Shown: positions 12,270 to 23,648, counted from the first letter of the stretch. The stretch: DNA of 64,000 bases from Orientallactaga sibirica (GCA_036365145.1 JAEOAD010000012.1:44337001-44401000); one strand, 5' to 3'. A program made the numbers and translations. The notes: generated by a model not told the origin, from the sequence alone.

Positions 12270-12461
12270 TTTTCAGGCATAGTGGTACATGCCTTTAATC
12301 CCAGCACTTGGGTGGCAGAATTAGGAGGATTTCCTTTAATTCAAGACCATCCTGAAACTACATAGTGAATTCCAGGTCAGCCTGGGCTAGAGTGAGACCC
12401 TACCTTGAAAAACCAACCAACCAACCAACCAAACAAACAAACAAACAAAAAACTCATTTTG
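12257..12461 (+). mobile_element. B1-type SINE, second of two at one target
   Basis: The element 12270-12448 has a CCAACCAACC/AAACAAAC tail instead of plain poly(A). Its flanks are AAAACTCAATTTG (12257-12269) and AAAACTCATTTTG (12449-12461), one mismatch. It is more diverged than its neighbour and so probably landed first. Confidence 0.94.
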
Positions 12462-14430
12462 AAAAAGGCCCTAAGATTCTATAAGCAGTGAAAAGGGTGA
12501 AATTGTATTACAGTTTGTTATTATTTTAAACTTAAAGAAGCATACAATTCCCATGAAACTTTAAAAGATTCCATGTAGCTAAAGAAATCTGTACAAAGAA
12601 AAACTAAGATAAAGACATCAAAGCTTCAAATTATATAACAATGTTATAATAATTGAAACAACATGAGGTGGTGACATAAAAGCAGATGCACAGACCAATG
12701 TGATGGAATAGAAAACCCAAAATTAACCTAAGTCTAAATATAGTGAACAAATTTCTCATTAAAGCACTAAGGATCTAAATTATAGAAAAGATAGTCTCAT
12801 GAAAATGCTGCTGTAAAAACAGAATATCCATGCACAAATAGAAATAAATAAATAAGCAAGTAAATAAAAATTGAGCTCTTATATTCCATATGTAAAATCA
12901 ACTCACAACAGACTTTGAAAACTTAAATAAAAAGACATGAAAACAAAAATTCCTATAAGGAAACATGTATAAACTCCTTGATGTTGGTCTTTGCAATGAT
13001 TTTTAAAATGACACCAAAAGCATTGGCACCCAAAGCAAAAATGAACATGTTTGATCACATGAAATTAAAGATTCTGCACACTAGTTAAAATACCCAACAC
13101 AACTAAAGTGGCAACCCGTGGGATAGGAGGAGAAATTTGCAAACCAAATGTCTGATAAAAGTTGTGTTAGTTACTCATCTTATTGCTGTAGCCAAACACT
13201 GACAAGAAGCAACTTAAAGAAAGAAGGAAGGAAGGAAGGGTTTATTTCAGCTTCAAATTCCATGACATGCAGACCATCATGGCAGGCCAGACCTGGAACA
13301 GGAGCATGAAGCGGGGGATTGTATTATTTTATTCACTCTGCAGTCAGGAAGCCTAGAGTGATGACTGCTGGTGCTCACCCAGCTTCTCCATTTTATTCAG
13401 TCCAGGAACCAGCTCTTGGAAAGGTGGTGACCCCAGTTATTGTGGTTCTTCTGACCTCAATTAACCTATCTAGAAACTCTTTCAGGATATGCCCAGGAAT
13501 CCTAAATCCATTCAAGTTGATAATCAAGATTATCACAAGAGGTTAATCTCCAATATATACAAAAGGAAATCAGGCAACTCAATATCAAAATGTGAAGCAA
13601 AACATACAACACCCTCCCTCACACAAAATAAACCAATAGGAAAATAGGCAGAAAATCAGATTAGAATTTTTCCAAAGAAGATATACAAGTGTCTAACAGA
13701 AAAAACATAAGATGCTCAACACTAGTAAGCACTGGGAATATACATATCAAAACACAGTATTATATGATCCTGCAATCATTAGAGGCCAAAAGATAATAAA
13801 TACTTGTGGGGATGTAGAGAAAAGGAAAACTTTGTTCTCTGTTGATAGAAGAGTAACTGGTAAACTAGTATGAAAGTTACTCAAAATATTGCTTCACTTA
13901 TATCATTGTTAGCATTATTCATTATACTTAACATAAGAAAATCCAAGTGCCTCTTGATGAATATATAAAAGAGATGAATATATAAAAATGTGACCCATGC
14001 ATATATAATATTATATATACAGCATTTAAGAACCTGAAGAACACTATACCAAGTAAAATAATTCAGACAAAAGGAGGCGCCAAATGCCATGAGAACTCAC
14101 TAATATTTGAAATTTTAAAAAGTGTAATCATTAAAAATAGATAGTAGTTGATGTTAACTAGTTTTTGAGGGATAAAGGTGTTTGTTGAAAGACACAAACT
14201 TTCAACTCTAAGATGAATTCTAGAAATCTGGTGCACTGCATAATAATTATAGTTAATGCTGAGCCAGTGAGTGTTATGTGTTTTCATTATATACATAAAT
14301 GTTATATATATGCGCTGATGGGTCTTTTAGTTACATTGATTAAGGTCATTATTTCACAGTATATATGTATATGTAATGTTTATTTTATATGACTTAAATT
14401 TATGTGGTTTTTATTTGTTAAACAAACTTC
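12462..14430 (+). mobile_element. Old L1 remnant, ORF2 3' part and 3' UTR, split by an LTR-like repeat
   Basis: Decayed L1 on the plus strand. Recognisable pieces are the stretch around 13040-13080 encoding a DHMKLKILHTS-like run, the CCAATATATACAAA stretch at 13550 (an ISNIYK-like motif), the GTGGGGATGTAGAGAAA stretch at 13806, and a 3' UTR ending near CTTCAATAAAACAGAGAG (14429). Many stops and indels; no open frame. The sequence style matches ancient mammalian L1M-type elements rather than the rodent L1s elsewhere in the window. A repeat at 13163-13537 interrupts it. Confidence 0.75.
13163..13537 (-). mobile_element. MaLR-like LTR inside the old L1
   Basis: Plus-strand ends TGTTAGTTACTC and ATTATCACA, with GGTTTATTT, CATCATGGCAGG, TTTATTCAGTCC and ACCTCAATTAACC between them. 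This is the complement of the rodent MaLR-type pattern (start of repeat in reverse). L1 sequence is collinear across it (TCTGATAAAA before, GTTAATCTCC after), so it inserted into an existing L1. A clean 5-bp duplication could not be fixed. Confidence 0.6.
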
Positions 14431-14862
14431 AATAAAACAGAGAGGAAAAGAAAAGTCTTCCTCATGGCCTCCTACCATCTATTACCCACTTCAACTCACA
14501 TACACATCAGTTTTCTAACTGCCATTTAAAAGACTTTCTGATTATAATAGCATATCAGCAGCATGAGATGTTGGCAGGCTGTAACTTGGAAATGTGTGAT
14601 CCAATTCTTGGGGAAATCATTGTTACAGGAACATAGTTTTGTAATTTTTAACCAACAGTATATTCTGTTTCTATTAGTTTAAATTCTATTGTTGAATAAA
14701 TTCAGGGTTTCATAAGGTTGTGAAGTTGGGTCACAATGGAGAAGTGCCTTAGCACAGTTATATATATATATTTTTAATTTTTATTATTTTTTATTGAAAA
14801 CTTCTTTAATTGTAGATAATAAATATACCATGTTATTTTGATGTTGTGACATTCATCTTATA
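14431..14862. other. Unassigned sequence
   Basis: No element recognised. A TATATATATA run at 14760-14770 is the only simple repeat. Confidence 0.5.
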
Positions 14863-15101
14863 AAACACCGAGTAAGGGCTAGAGAGATGGTTCAATGGTT
14901 AAAACACTACAAGCCTAATCACCTGGGTTCATTCAATTCCCTAGTACCCAGGTAAAGCCAGGTGCACAAGATGGCACATGCATCTGGAGTTTGTGTGCAA
15001 TGCCTGGAGGCTCTGTCATGCCCATTCTCTCTCTCTGCCTTTCTCTCTTCCCTCTGCTTGCAAATAAATGAATAAAAATTGTTTATACAAACACTGAGTA
15101 A
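14863..15101 (+). mobile_element. tRNA-type SINE, plus strand
   Basis: The element 14876-15088 has head GGGCTAGAGAGATGGTTCAA, a box-B-like GGTTCATTCAATTCC, a short CT tract and tail AAATAAATGAATAAAAA. Flanks AAACACCGAGTAA (14863-14875) and AAACACTGAGTAA (15089-15101) differ at one base. Confidence 0.95.
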
Positions 15102-15259
15102 TAACATGAGAATGTTATATACAATTTACTAATATATTTCATTTGGGGAACTTTATCAAATTAGTGTATATTACATTAAATATAATATAATAAATTTTAT
15201 ATAATGTTCTCCTTATAAGAACTTGAAATGTGAAAGTCAAACAACTATGTGCAATGAAA

Positions 15260-15475
15260 TATTGTGTACAACTTGGGCCCAAATATAGACAAATCCTTCA
15301 AAATGGCAAACTATAAAAATCATTGAAGATGAAATAAATGATCAAAATAATTCTAAAATTTTAAAGAAATTGAATTCATAATTAGATCAAATAATAAAAT
15401 ATGCATACTTAGATCTCCAGGCCCAGTATGTTTCACTGGAGAATTTTGCCAGTACTGACCTTTTATCATAGTTGA
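15260..15475 (+). mobile_element. Old L1 ORF2 fragment (reverse transcriptase region)
   Basis: ATTTTAAAGAAATTGAATTC followed by AGATCTCCAGGCCCAGTATG and TTTCACTGGAGAATTTTGCC matches the pattern of L1 ORF2 just before the palm of the reverse transcriptase (a PGPDGFTGEFY-like motif, decayed here). Boundaries approximate. Confidence 0.65.
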
Positions 15476-16251
15476 TCTGAGTGGCATATTTGTACAACAT
15501 TAACATATTATTAAATTGTCATCTTGTTTATTTTTATATATTTACGAAACCTCCCTGTAGCCTCTGTTTTCTATGTTCATCTTTTTATGTAAACTCTATT
15601 TTATTTCTAAAGACTTATTTCAGGAATGGATAAAATGTTACAAAAGAAACATTTAGGTAGATTGTGTTGAGTATAAAACTTTCATCCTTAGTTTGTTTCC
15701 CCAGGAAGTGGTTGTTGAGTATTCTTGTCGTGAAGTGTTTAATATTTGACAAAGTCTCTCTACTCAATCAAATAATTATCCAAGAGGTAAAGCAATCAGA
15801 TATCAAACTTTCCCTTTAAATCTTCAAATGCTTTGAAGATCCCAGATGCTTACAAAGAACAGAGATAAGATAAATCCATGAAACATGCTTATGGACATTT
15901 TTTGTTGTGAATATTTACATTTTTACAAAAGAATTTCTATATACTTATTTCTCACTTTTCTCAAAGTATGTAGTCTTTCCATTCATTTTTCATCTATGCA
16001 CCTTGGATAGTGGCATAAGTATACAGAAATACATTTCTGCACTTAAGAATAATAATGTATCATGCTAAGCAAAACAAGGCAGACTTAATAGAACAAATAT
16101 CACATTTTCTGTCATATGAAAAAAAAATCTGGCTTTTTAAAAAAATATAAAAGTAAGATGACAATTTGGGAAGTAGAAGGGAACCAGTGGGAGCAGAAAG
16201 GAGTAAATTGGTAAGGCGATATGAAGTGGAATATAATAAAAGTACATTTAT
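15476..16251. other. Unassigned sequence
   Basis: AT-rich; may contain more of the old L1 but I cannot align it by eye. Confidence 0.5.
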
Positions 16252-16554
16252 ACTTGTATGAAAAATTTATTTACTTTTATTTTGAGAGAGGGTGGGCATG
16301 CTAGGGCCTTAGCCCCTGCAAATGAACTCCAGATGCATGCTACCCATTGTGTACATGAGAGTGTTCATGCTAGGGCCTTAGCTACTGAAAATGAACTCCA
16401 GATGCATACTACCCATTGTGTATATGTGAGACATTGCATGTTTGCATGACTGTGCTTCTGGCTTCATGGGACCTGAAGATTCCAACATGAGTTCTTAGGC
16501 TTCACAAGCAAGGTCCTTAACCTCTAATCCACCTCTCTAGCACTTGTATGAAAA
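16252..16554 (-). mobile_element. tRNA-type SINE, minus strand, with internal duplication
   Basis: The element 16265-16541 is flanked by a perfect 13-bp duplication ACTTGTATGAAAA (16252-16264 and 16542-16554). A 69-bp segment beginning CATGCTAGGGCCTTAGC occurs twice in tandem (16297-16365 and 16366-16434), each ending near ACCCATTGTGTA. The complement of the tRNA-like head (CCACCTCTCTAGC) is at the right end. Confidence 0.95.
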
Positions 16555-16557
16555 CAA

Positions 16558-16763
16558 TATTTTTATTGCAAGTGTTTGTGAAAGAGGAAGACATAGTTAA
16601 GAGAGTGTATTGGTGAACCATAGCCTCTTGCTACTGCAAATAAACTCCAGATGCATGCACCACTTTATGAGTCTGGCTTTACATGGGACCTGACAAATTG
16701 AACCCCAGTCCAACAAATTATTCAAATAAGTGCCGTTAACTTCTCAGTGATCTCCATTGCCCA
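16558..16763 (-). mobile_element. tRNA-type SINE, minus strand, decayed
   Basis: Contains CTACTGCAAATAAACTCCAG, ATGCATGCACCACTTTATGA and TCAGTGATCTCCATTGCCC, with large divergence. It directly adjoins the previous SINE, so the younger SINE landed next to its A-rich end. Confidence 0.85.
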
Positions 16764-16797
16764 AACCACATTATCTTGTATGATTAGTATTTGCAAT

Positions 16798-16947
16798 AAA
16801 AATTAGACATTACCTCTCCCCTGTAACTGATGGCTACCCCCATAAGGCAAGACCCACAATCCCTAATGGGGGGAGGATGGGGAGAAAGATAATGATGGTA
16901 CTATCATAGCTGTATATACACTATATACATAACTAATAAAAAATTAG
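16798..16947 (+). mobile_element. Truncated L1 3' end (type A terminus)
   Basis: The element 16807-16938 ends ACATAACTAATAAA, the same terminus found at 41780, 45795 and 54140. It is flanked by AAAAATTAG (16798-16806 and 16939-16947), a 9-bp duplication, so it is a 5'-truncated insertion of about 130 bp. Confidence 0.85.
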
Positions 16948-17009
16948 TAAATCTGTCACACAGACATGACCAGGCCATTTCACTCATTAACTAACAGCAA
17001 TTGTGGTTA

Positions 17010-17078
17010 CGTACACAAAATTGCTCAATATATGACCAGAAAAACGTACACAAAATCGCTCAATATATGACCAGAAAA
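17010..17078. repeat. Tandem duplication, 35-bp unit, two copies
   Basis: CGTACACAAAATTGCTC... (17010-17044) is repeated at 17045-17078 with a single T/C difference. It lies in otherwise unassigned sequence. Confidence 0.95.
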
Positions 17079-17494
17079 CATTCTGTTATGGATAGGGGAG
17101 GGACTTGAGAGACCATTTCCCTTTCTGATGAACTCATAATAAAGAAGAAAAGAAGGAGTACAGTTGTACTAAGGGGATAAAGGAGTGTACTGTGGAGTAC
17201 ATATGATGACAATGCACTATATATGTGTAAAAAGTAAAAGTAAAATATTAAATATAGGAAAATGGTGAAAATCTTTGAGAAATATCAACTGATAATTTGA
17301 TTCAGTATTGGGGGGTAGTTGGAAGTGATAGAAATATGATGCCAGCTAACTCCTTTCTAGCAGATGTTGACTTGAGAAAACAGAATTCAAGTATTCCAAC
17401 TCCAATACTTATGAACAATGAGAACTACAAAATTTACAACTAAAATGCACACTGTGAAAATTGATGTGAGCCAAAACAAGCCTATTTCCTGTGC
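17079..17494. other. Unassigned sequence
   Basis: Nothing recognised. A GTAAAAGTAAAATATTAAATA stretch near 17236 is only low complexity. Confidence 0.5.
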
Positions 17495-17802
17495 TATAGT
17501 TATCTCCTCATTGCTGGAACAAAGCACCTGGCCTAAGGCAGCTGAGGGGAAGCTTCATGATGGCAGGGGAAAGCATGGCATTAGCAGAAGCTGGATATCA
17601 CCTCTGCCATAGCAAGTGAAAAACAGAACCAGGAGAATTAGCTGAGCTCTGGCATAGGGGAGTTGTCTCTAAAGCCCCATAACCTGCCCCCTGCAACACA
17701 ACTCCTTGAACAAGGCTTCTCCTCCAAAATCATCAACTGGGGACCAAATATTTGTTCCAAGCACATGAGCTTATGGAGGGCATCCAATTCAAACCACCAC
17801 AT
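17495..17802 (-). mobile_element. MaLR-like LTR, minus strand (tentative)
   Basis: TATAGTTATCTCCTCATTGCTGGAACAAAG... TTCATGATGGCAGGGGAAGC ... ATCCAATTCAAACCACCACA parallels the repeat at 44350-44672 step by step (ATTGCTAGATCAAAGTACC, TGATGGCAGGGGAAGTAAGG, GATTCAAACCACCAC). Two copies of one family; type inferred from similarity to reversed rodent MaLR LTRs. Confidence 0.55.
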
Positions 17803-18499
17803 CCTGGATACAGTGGTAGGTTAGTTTTTGCCCTAAGTGATATTCATCTCTATGCTTTGGGATTCAATGTCATGGACACCACCACAATTTTACTTTAAAT
17901 TACTTATGCTTAACATTTTTACCTGATAAAAAATAAATTTACAAAAGTGTCATAGTAATTCTAAATCTTTGGAAGTATAGGGTTAAATTCATTTGTTTTC
18001 TTTTTCTATGATATATTGTAAGCCTTTTTATTTATCAATTTGTCTTCAAGTATAGAATATTTTTAGATGGTAGTATTGATTTTTTAAATTGTATTTGTTC
18101 TTTTGTTCTTGGATTTTTTTTTTTTTTGTCTTAAAGGAAATTTTTCTAGATGCTATACTGTATCTTCTCCAGCTGTCTTCTTTCTGTATAGGCTTTTGTC
18201 TTTGCCCAATTCCTCTGTGTTTTTTTTTTTTTTTTGGTAGTGTTTTCTGGTCTCTTCTCATACAATAGTCTTTACCTGGCAATTCTTTTTCATTCTTGAT
18301 TCATAGAAATGAAATTACTATATTTCCTCTGCCATGAACCTGGGGTTTTGATTCCTGCACCTCACAAGACCACAGTGCACATAAATTCCTACATGTGGAT
18401 AAAGAATATAGCATTTATCATTCTAGTTACTAAGGTGAATCACTAGTCTGAGGCCTGAGATTTGTATAGTATTTTGAATTTTTAAAGTTATTTGCAGGT
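17803..18499. other. Unassigned sequence
   Basis: Contains T runs at about 18112-18127 and 18222-18236. The minus-strand 78-codon frame at 18046-18282 is Lys-rich because of these runs and is not supported as a gene. Confidence 0.5.
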
Positions 18500-18695
18500 G
18501 GGGCCGGAGAGGGAGAGAGAGAGAAAGAGAGAGACAAAGAGAGAGAGAGAGAAAAAATGAGCATATCAATGACTCCTGTCACTGGAAACAAACTCCAGAT
18601 GCATGTGCCACTTTGTGCAGCTGGTGCATCTGGTTTTACATAGGTAAGCTGGCAAAGCAAATGCCTTTATCTGCTGAGCTATCTCCCCAGTCCCT
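18500..18695 (-). mobile_element. tRNA-type SINE, minus strand
   Basis: GA-rich tract (18508-18555) followed by ACTCCAGATGCATGTGCCAC, TGCATCTGGTTTTACATAGG and CTGAGCTATCTCCCCAGTCC, the complement of the SINE head. The left A/T-rich tail is degraded. Confidence 0.92.
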
Positions 18696-19397
18696 GTTTT
18701 TCATTCTCTGAAACTCTACGTAGATAAAACAAAACCTAAGATCTTTATAGTATTTCTGGAAAAATGATGGTTCAACTTGTCCATCATGTGTAGAAAGACA
18801 AACATTTCTTTTCTTTCTTTCTTTTTTTTTTTGAGATCTAAAGATGTCAGGTACAGTTAAGTGGGTCAATGTTTGTCATGTGCGAGAAAATAATGAAGAG
18901 AGCCAAGCTTCATCCTGTACAGCATCCATTTATCTTTTATTACTAGCCTGAAAACAGTGAAGGACATAGTGGAAGAGAAGACTCAAACCTACAGTGACTC
19001 TGTCAGTAAAAAGAAGAAACTGATAATATTGTCAACTTTTCCATAATGATGACTTTTCCCTTGTACAGAATAAAGAGAAACATGGATATTACAAAAAATA
19101 CTGAGACCATACCAATTCGAATGCATTTTTCATTACTTCATGGCAATCTTAATTCTAGTAAGCCTTTATTTTAGTCAATTCTTCTTATATTGAATGCCTA
19201 CCAATGACTTCTCAAGTCATCTAAATCTCACTTCTTATGATCTCATTTTGCAGGCCATTTCATAAAATCTGCATTTTATTAAATTTTTGATGTCAGTAAT
19301 CTTTCAAAACTAGGAGAAATACTTTTCAGCAATGTCTACCACTACTTCTTTTGGCTATTTGTTCCTTTATTGTGGATTACCATGAACTTTCCTGTGT
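18696..19397. other. Unassigned sequence
   Basis: No repeat or gene recognised. A CTTTCTTTCTTTC run lies near 18810. Confidence 0.5.
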
Positions 19398-19755
19398 TGT
19401 GGTTTGAATCTCAAATTTTCTACACAAGCTCACGTTTTGCATGCTTGGTGTGTAACTGGTGACTATATTTTGGGAGGTTTGGGAGACTTTGGAGGTGGGG
19501 CTGAGTGGGCAGAAGTAGACTGCTAGGGCAGGACCTTTGAAACATATACCAAGCCTCTGGTTCCTGTTGTACTCTCTGTTCCCTGGTCCACTATGATGTA
19601 AGCAGCCATTGTCACCTGCTCCCAATGCCAGATCTGAACTGAATTATCTTCCCTAACATAATTGTACAAGTTCTCTGAAACTTTGAGCTAAAATCAATTC
19701 TTCTTCCTTTAAGTTATTTCTACCAGGTAATTGGTCAGTATGGTGTAAAATTAAT
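19398..19755 (+). mobile_element. MaLR-type LTR, plus strand, decayed
   Basis: Starts TGTGGTTTGAATCTC, the characteristic start of rodent MaLR (ORR1-like) LTRs. It continues with GGAGGTGGGGCTGAGTGGG, TATGATGTAAGCAGCCATTG and CTCTGAAACTTTGAGC before a TAAAATCAATTCTTCTTCC stretch at the poly(A) region. The 3' end is blurred. Confidence 0.65.
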
Positions 19756-19899
19756 TAATGTAGTGTGCATATATTTACCAATATTTGCCTTTTTAAACTT
19801 GTTTAAGCTATAGTGCCAGATTGTTAACAAATAACTATGCTGTATACTTTGTGATCATTTCAACCTGATATTTAGTATGGCAGATAAGATAACCCATCT

Positions 19900-19994
19900 A
19901 TATCTATATCTATCTATAACTATATCTATATCCATACCTCTATCTATCTATCTATCTATCTATCTGTCTATCTATCTATCTATCTATCTATCTA
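19900..19994. repeat. (TATC)n microsatellite
   Basis: CTATCTATC repeats, purer at the right half, with ATATCTATA variants at the left. Confidence 0.97.
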
Positions 19995-20216
19995 GATTCT
20001 ATACTTGTTGATTATGCTGTTTCCAAATAGTAACATAAATATTAGACTACATTTTAGCTATATTTTATCAATTTTTTAAAACCTCAAACATTCATTTGAA
20101 TATGAATTTTGTGCCTTTAACTAAACTTCTCCAGGTTTAGTTATAGTGAGAACACTCTCTTGTCTTGGTGTGTAACAGAATTTAAATGCCACTGCTTCCC
20201 ATGACAAAAGATTTAG

Positions 20217-20419
20217 TTTTTTGTGTGTTTTTCCTTTTTATTTTTTGTGTGTTTTTTTGGTTGTTTTTTGTTTTTGTTTTTGTTTTTTATTATTATTATT
20301 ATTGAGGTAGGGTCTCACTCCAGCAAAAGCTGAGCTGCAACTCACTCTGTAGTCCCGGGCAATCCTCCTACCTATGTCTCCTGAATTTTAGGATTAAAGG
20401 CATGAACTACCATGCCCAG
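20217..20419 (-). mobile_element. B1-type SINE, minus strand, with T-rich tail
   Basis: A TTTTTG/TTATTATT-rich tail (20217-20302) precedes GAGGTAGGGTCTCACTCCAG and ends ACTACCATGCCCAGTG. More diverged than the SINE that follows it. Confidence 0.9.
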
Positions 20420-20619
20420 TGACAAGGTTTTTTTTTTTTTGTTTTTTTTGTTTTTGTTTTTTTTTTTTGGTTTTGCAAGGTAGGGTCTCACTCTGGCCCA
20501 GGATGACCTGGAATTAACTATGTAGTCTCAGGGTGGCCTCAAACTCTCGGCGATCCTCCTACCTCTTCCTCCCGAGTGATGGGATTAAAGGCGTGCGCCA
20601 CCACGCCCGGTTTGACAAG
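20420..20619 (-). mobile_element. B1-type SINE, minus strand, young
   Basis: The element 20427-20612 runs from a T/TTTTTG tail to GCCACCACGCCCGG. TGACAAG flanks it (20420-20426 and 20613-20619). It inserted at the head of the older B1 next to it, giving two B1s in the same orientation. Confidence 0.95.
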
Positions 20620-21315
20620 TTTTATATGTAATTTTTCTTCAATGCAGCGCCAACATTCCCTCTTTCCTCAATCACTCTGTGTTTTAGTTTAATATCACAC
20701 TCTTCCTCTGGATATAATCACTCTCATTTTGACCCAAGAATTGAATAAAGTTGTTTAAAATTTAAATAAAAATATAAATTCATCATATTTCTTAATGTTT
20801 TTGTAGGTAAATATGATAGAAATGACACTAAAAACTTAAAAGATTCAACATAGTGTCTATCATTATGATTGCTCTTAAAAGAGAAATACATGGTACCTTT
20901 TACAGCCTAAAGGCATATATTCAAGATCTTATGTAATTTTTATTTTTTGATTTATTAAAATCTTAAAGAGCTCTGGAAATATGTCTGAATCATACAATTA
21001 TCTTTTCAGATTCTGATCCAGTTGAGAATATATATGCCGTAGTGTTGGAAGATTTTAACAGCATCTGTCTTATTATTGGTAAAGTTGGGTAAGTAGAAAA
21101 GGCATTGACTCAAAGTTGAAATGCGTTTTTCCTTTGCTACTTTTTACGTGAATAAAATGAAATTTATTCACCACCTAGAGGGAAATCATATACTTTCAGG
21201 GCTTTATTCAGGCAGTGAGTGTTTGGGGAGTGTTTATGATAGGGGTACGTCACTGGGAAGAAAACACAGCACTTGTCAGAAAACAAGAAGAAAGCTTCCA
21301 CATTAAGCAAGGAGG
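20620..21315. other. Unassigned sequence
   Basis: Nothing recognised. The 61-codon frame at 21121-21306 has no known motif. Confidence 0.5.
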
Positions 21316-21924
21316 GTAGACTGTTGGGCACTATGTAAAGGATTCTGGCCTAGAGGAAAATGGATAAGCCTAAAGTAAAGTTTCAAGCACTGTCTCTAAC
21401 TTCCTGCTGAGCATGACACAGCACCCTGCATGGCTGATGCAGTCCTGCCCTCCCTGCACCATCCCCACACCCTCTAAACGTTCGTTAGAGGGTTTCACGC
21501 ATGGTCTCCTTGTGAACAGCTCATGTCTCCATAGCGTTCCTCATAAGCAACACTCTCCTGACTAGAACAGCCCATGTCTCCAAAGTGTCCTTCACAAACA
21601 ATCCTCTCCTGAGTAGCACGTCACTGCTGACCTTTACACCTATTGGCTCCCCCCGCTGTTACCAGGAAAACTCCCCTGGAGAGTTCCTTTGGAAAGTCCC
21701 TTTCTATTCTTTGTTTTTTTCCTATATATACCTGCCTTGATATACAATAAACGAGATCTTGCTTCGACAGACTCCCGACTCAGTGTGGTGTTTAGTTCCT
21801 CTGGCGCCTAGGAGGAAAGGCTGAGTCGTCGACACTCATCATCCCATTCAGCCCCGGAGAGGGACCGGCTGGACCAGTCCCCCTTCACTACAGGCTCTAC
21901 CTGTCGGAGGGTCCAACAGTAGAC
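21316..21924 (+). mobile_element. Solo LTR, class II (ERVK-like)
   Basis: The element 21322-21918 (597 bp) begins TGTTGGGCAC and ends GGGTCCAACA, with inverted ends TGTTGG/CCAACA. It has a perfect 6-bp target duplication GTAGAC (21316-21321 and 21919-21924). Six-base duplications are typical of class II (betaretrovirus-like) endogenous retroviruses. A TATATA box (21723-21730) and AATAAA (21746-21751) are close together as in that class, followed by a GC-richer R/U5 (TCGACAGACTCCCGACTCAG). No internal region remains. Confidence 0.88.
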
Positions 21925-21939
21925 CACTCTAACATCACA

Positions 21940-22017
21940 TGATGACTGTCATATCCTGCTTCGACCCTATCAGAAACCTGATGACTGTCATATCCCGCTT
22001 CAACCCTATCAGAAACC
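21940..22017. repeat. Tandem duplication, 39-bp unit, two copies
   Basis: TGATGACTGTCATATCCTGC... (21940-21978) is repeated at 21979-22017 with two differences. It begins 15 bp past the LTR's right-hand target duplication. Confidence 0.95.
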
Positions 22018-23648
22018 TAGGCATACTCTCTCAAGAAGGGATGGACACATCATTAGATGGTATAGGATGGTAACTTGTGCAACTTCCTGTTCTCCTCACA
22101 ATTCCTCAGTTCAACATTGCACTACTTTTGTCTCAGATTGCTTCTCTGACAAAACTCTACAAGCTTCCCATATAGACCAATGTGTTCTATGGTGCACCTT
22201 ATGTTATAAGAGGGGATATTTTGATAACTATTTAGAAAAGTTTATCATTTGTTTGTTATAATGTTGGCTTTCTTTTCAATATTTTTTCCTCTATTCAGGA
22301 GGTGTTACAATGTTTCGGTTCCTTTATAACACAATTTTTCTTACTATGTTATTATGAGTATAAAATAATTCACAGTTGAAGCTGGTTGAGTTGATTTAAC
22401 AAGGTAATTTAAAGTTAGCAGCGATGATGTATGCACCATTGTTTTATATTTTGGTTTTATAAACTGCTATTTAAATTTAAAGAAAATGCCTCTTTGTATA
22501 TTCCTTCTTCTATTTGGATAATTTCTTATGTGCACATTTCAACTGTCAGGTCGCCTTCCTTTTCTCCTTTCTAGCATGTTCCTTGACAACTGGTAATCCC
22601 AAGGGTATTGGTATTAGATGGCCAATTATATATTGTGATATGAAATTTTAAGAAACAAATCACACTTGTTATACATGAGATGAATCCCCTTCATCACATG
22701 AAAAACTGCAGTGATGTAATTGGATGGTCATGGGTAAAAGAAATGCTCTTTATCCATTTCATTCAAGGAGGTCTTTTTAATTCCATTTCCTCCATCCTCA
22801 CTATTTCTGCAGAAATGTACTTTAGTTCGTTTCTGAGAATAGTTTAATAATTAAATACTAGAATATAGAAGAAAAGTGTCCCTCCATAAACTAGAATATG
22901 TAGTCCGCCCAAACTGATCTGCAATTTGTTATTCCTCACCTATAGACATATTTATTACATTGTTACAAAAGTATTCCTCATATTAGCATGAAAGTTGTAT
23001 TAATTTTTTTATACTAACATCTTTTTTAATTTGTGAGGTTATAGTTTATGAACCCACAGCCAGTGTTTTATGGTTCACTTTATTTTCATATCTCCTCATC
23101 ATACCCGCCGTAAGAATTACAGTATTTATAACATCATTGTGCTAAATTGCTTTCCCTCTGGTGATGTCCCTACCTTTTCCAAGAACCCCATTCCTAACTG
23201 AAAGCATCATCCCTCCTCCTGACTCCTCACATCTTTCCCAACATTTCCCATAGTGCTTGTTGTTTAAATAGTTCTGTCGTATATGCCTAATTAGTTCTGT
23301 GAGAGAGATGGTTCTAGATTGAAAATTAACTGCTATACTAGAGTCAAAATAAACCAAGGACATCAATGAATGTGGGAAGAAAAAATATATATTATGGACA
23401 TCCCATAGTAGTGAAACTCAATTCATAATTCTAAGAAATAACAAAATTATAATGTAAGATAGCATGAAACAAACACCTTTTAGACAACCAGAAATTAAAA
23501 CTCCACCAGAATCATAACCATGTGGTTAAATCTTGGACACAGTTATGGCTGCTTGTTTCTGGATCTAGTGACCATGGCTGTTTTCATCATTTTTGCATGA
23601 ACCAAAAAACACTTGTGAAATATGACTTTAAAAAATGCTTTTGCCTTG
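22018..23648. other. Unassigned sequence
   Basis: About 1.6 kb, AT-rich, without recognised repeat. The Cys-rich 64-codon frame at 22067-22261 shows no conserved spacing and is probably chance. Confidence 0.5.

Noticed and set aside
19900..19994. CRISPR-like regular repeats
   Set aside because: Simple tetranucleotide microsatellite; no repeat-spacer structure anywhere in the window.
21322..21918. Provirus with internal genes
   Set aside because: Identical 6-bp flanks directly bound one LTR; there is no primer-binding site, gag, pol or env sequence.
22067..22261. Small Cys-rich protein
   Set aside because: Cys spacing fits no known motif and the frame has no supporting signal peptide or flanking signals.
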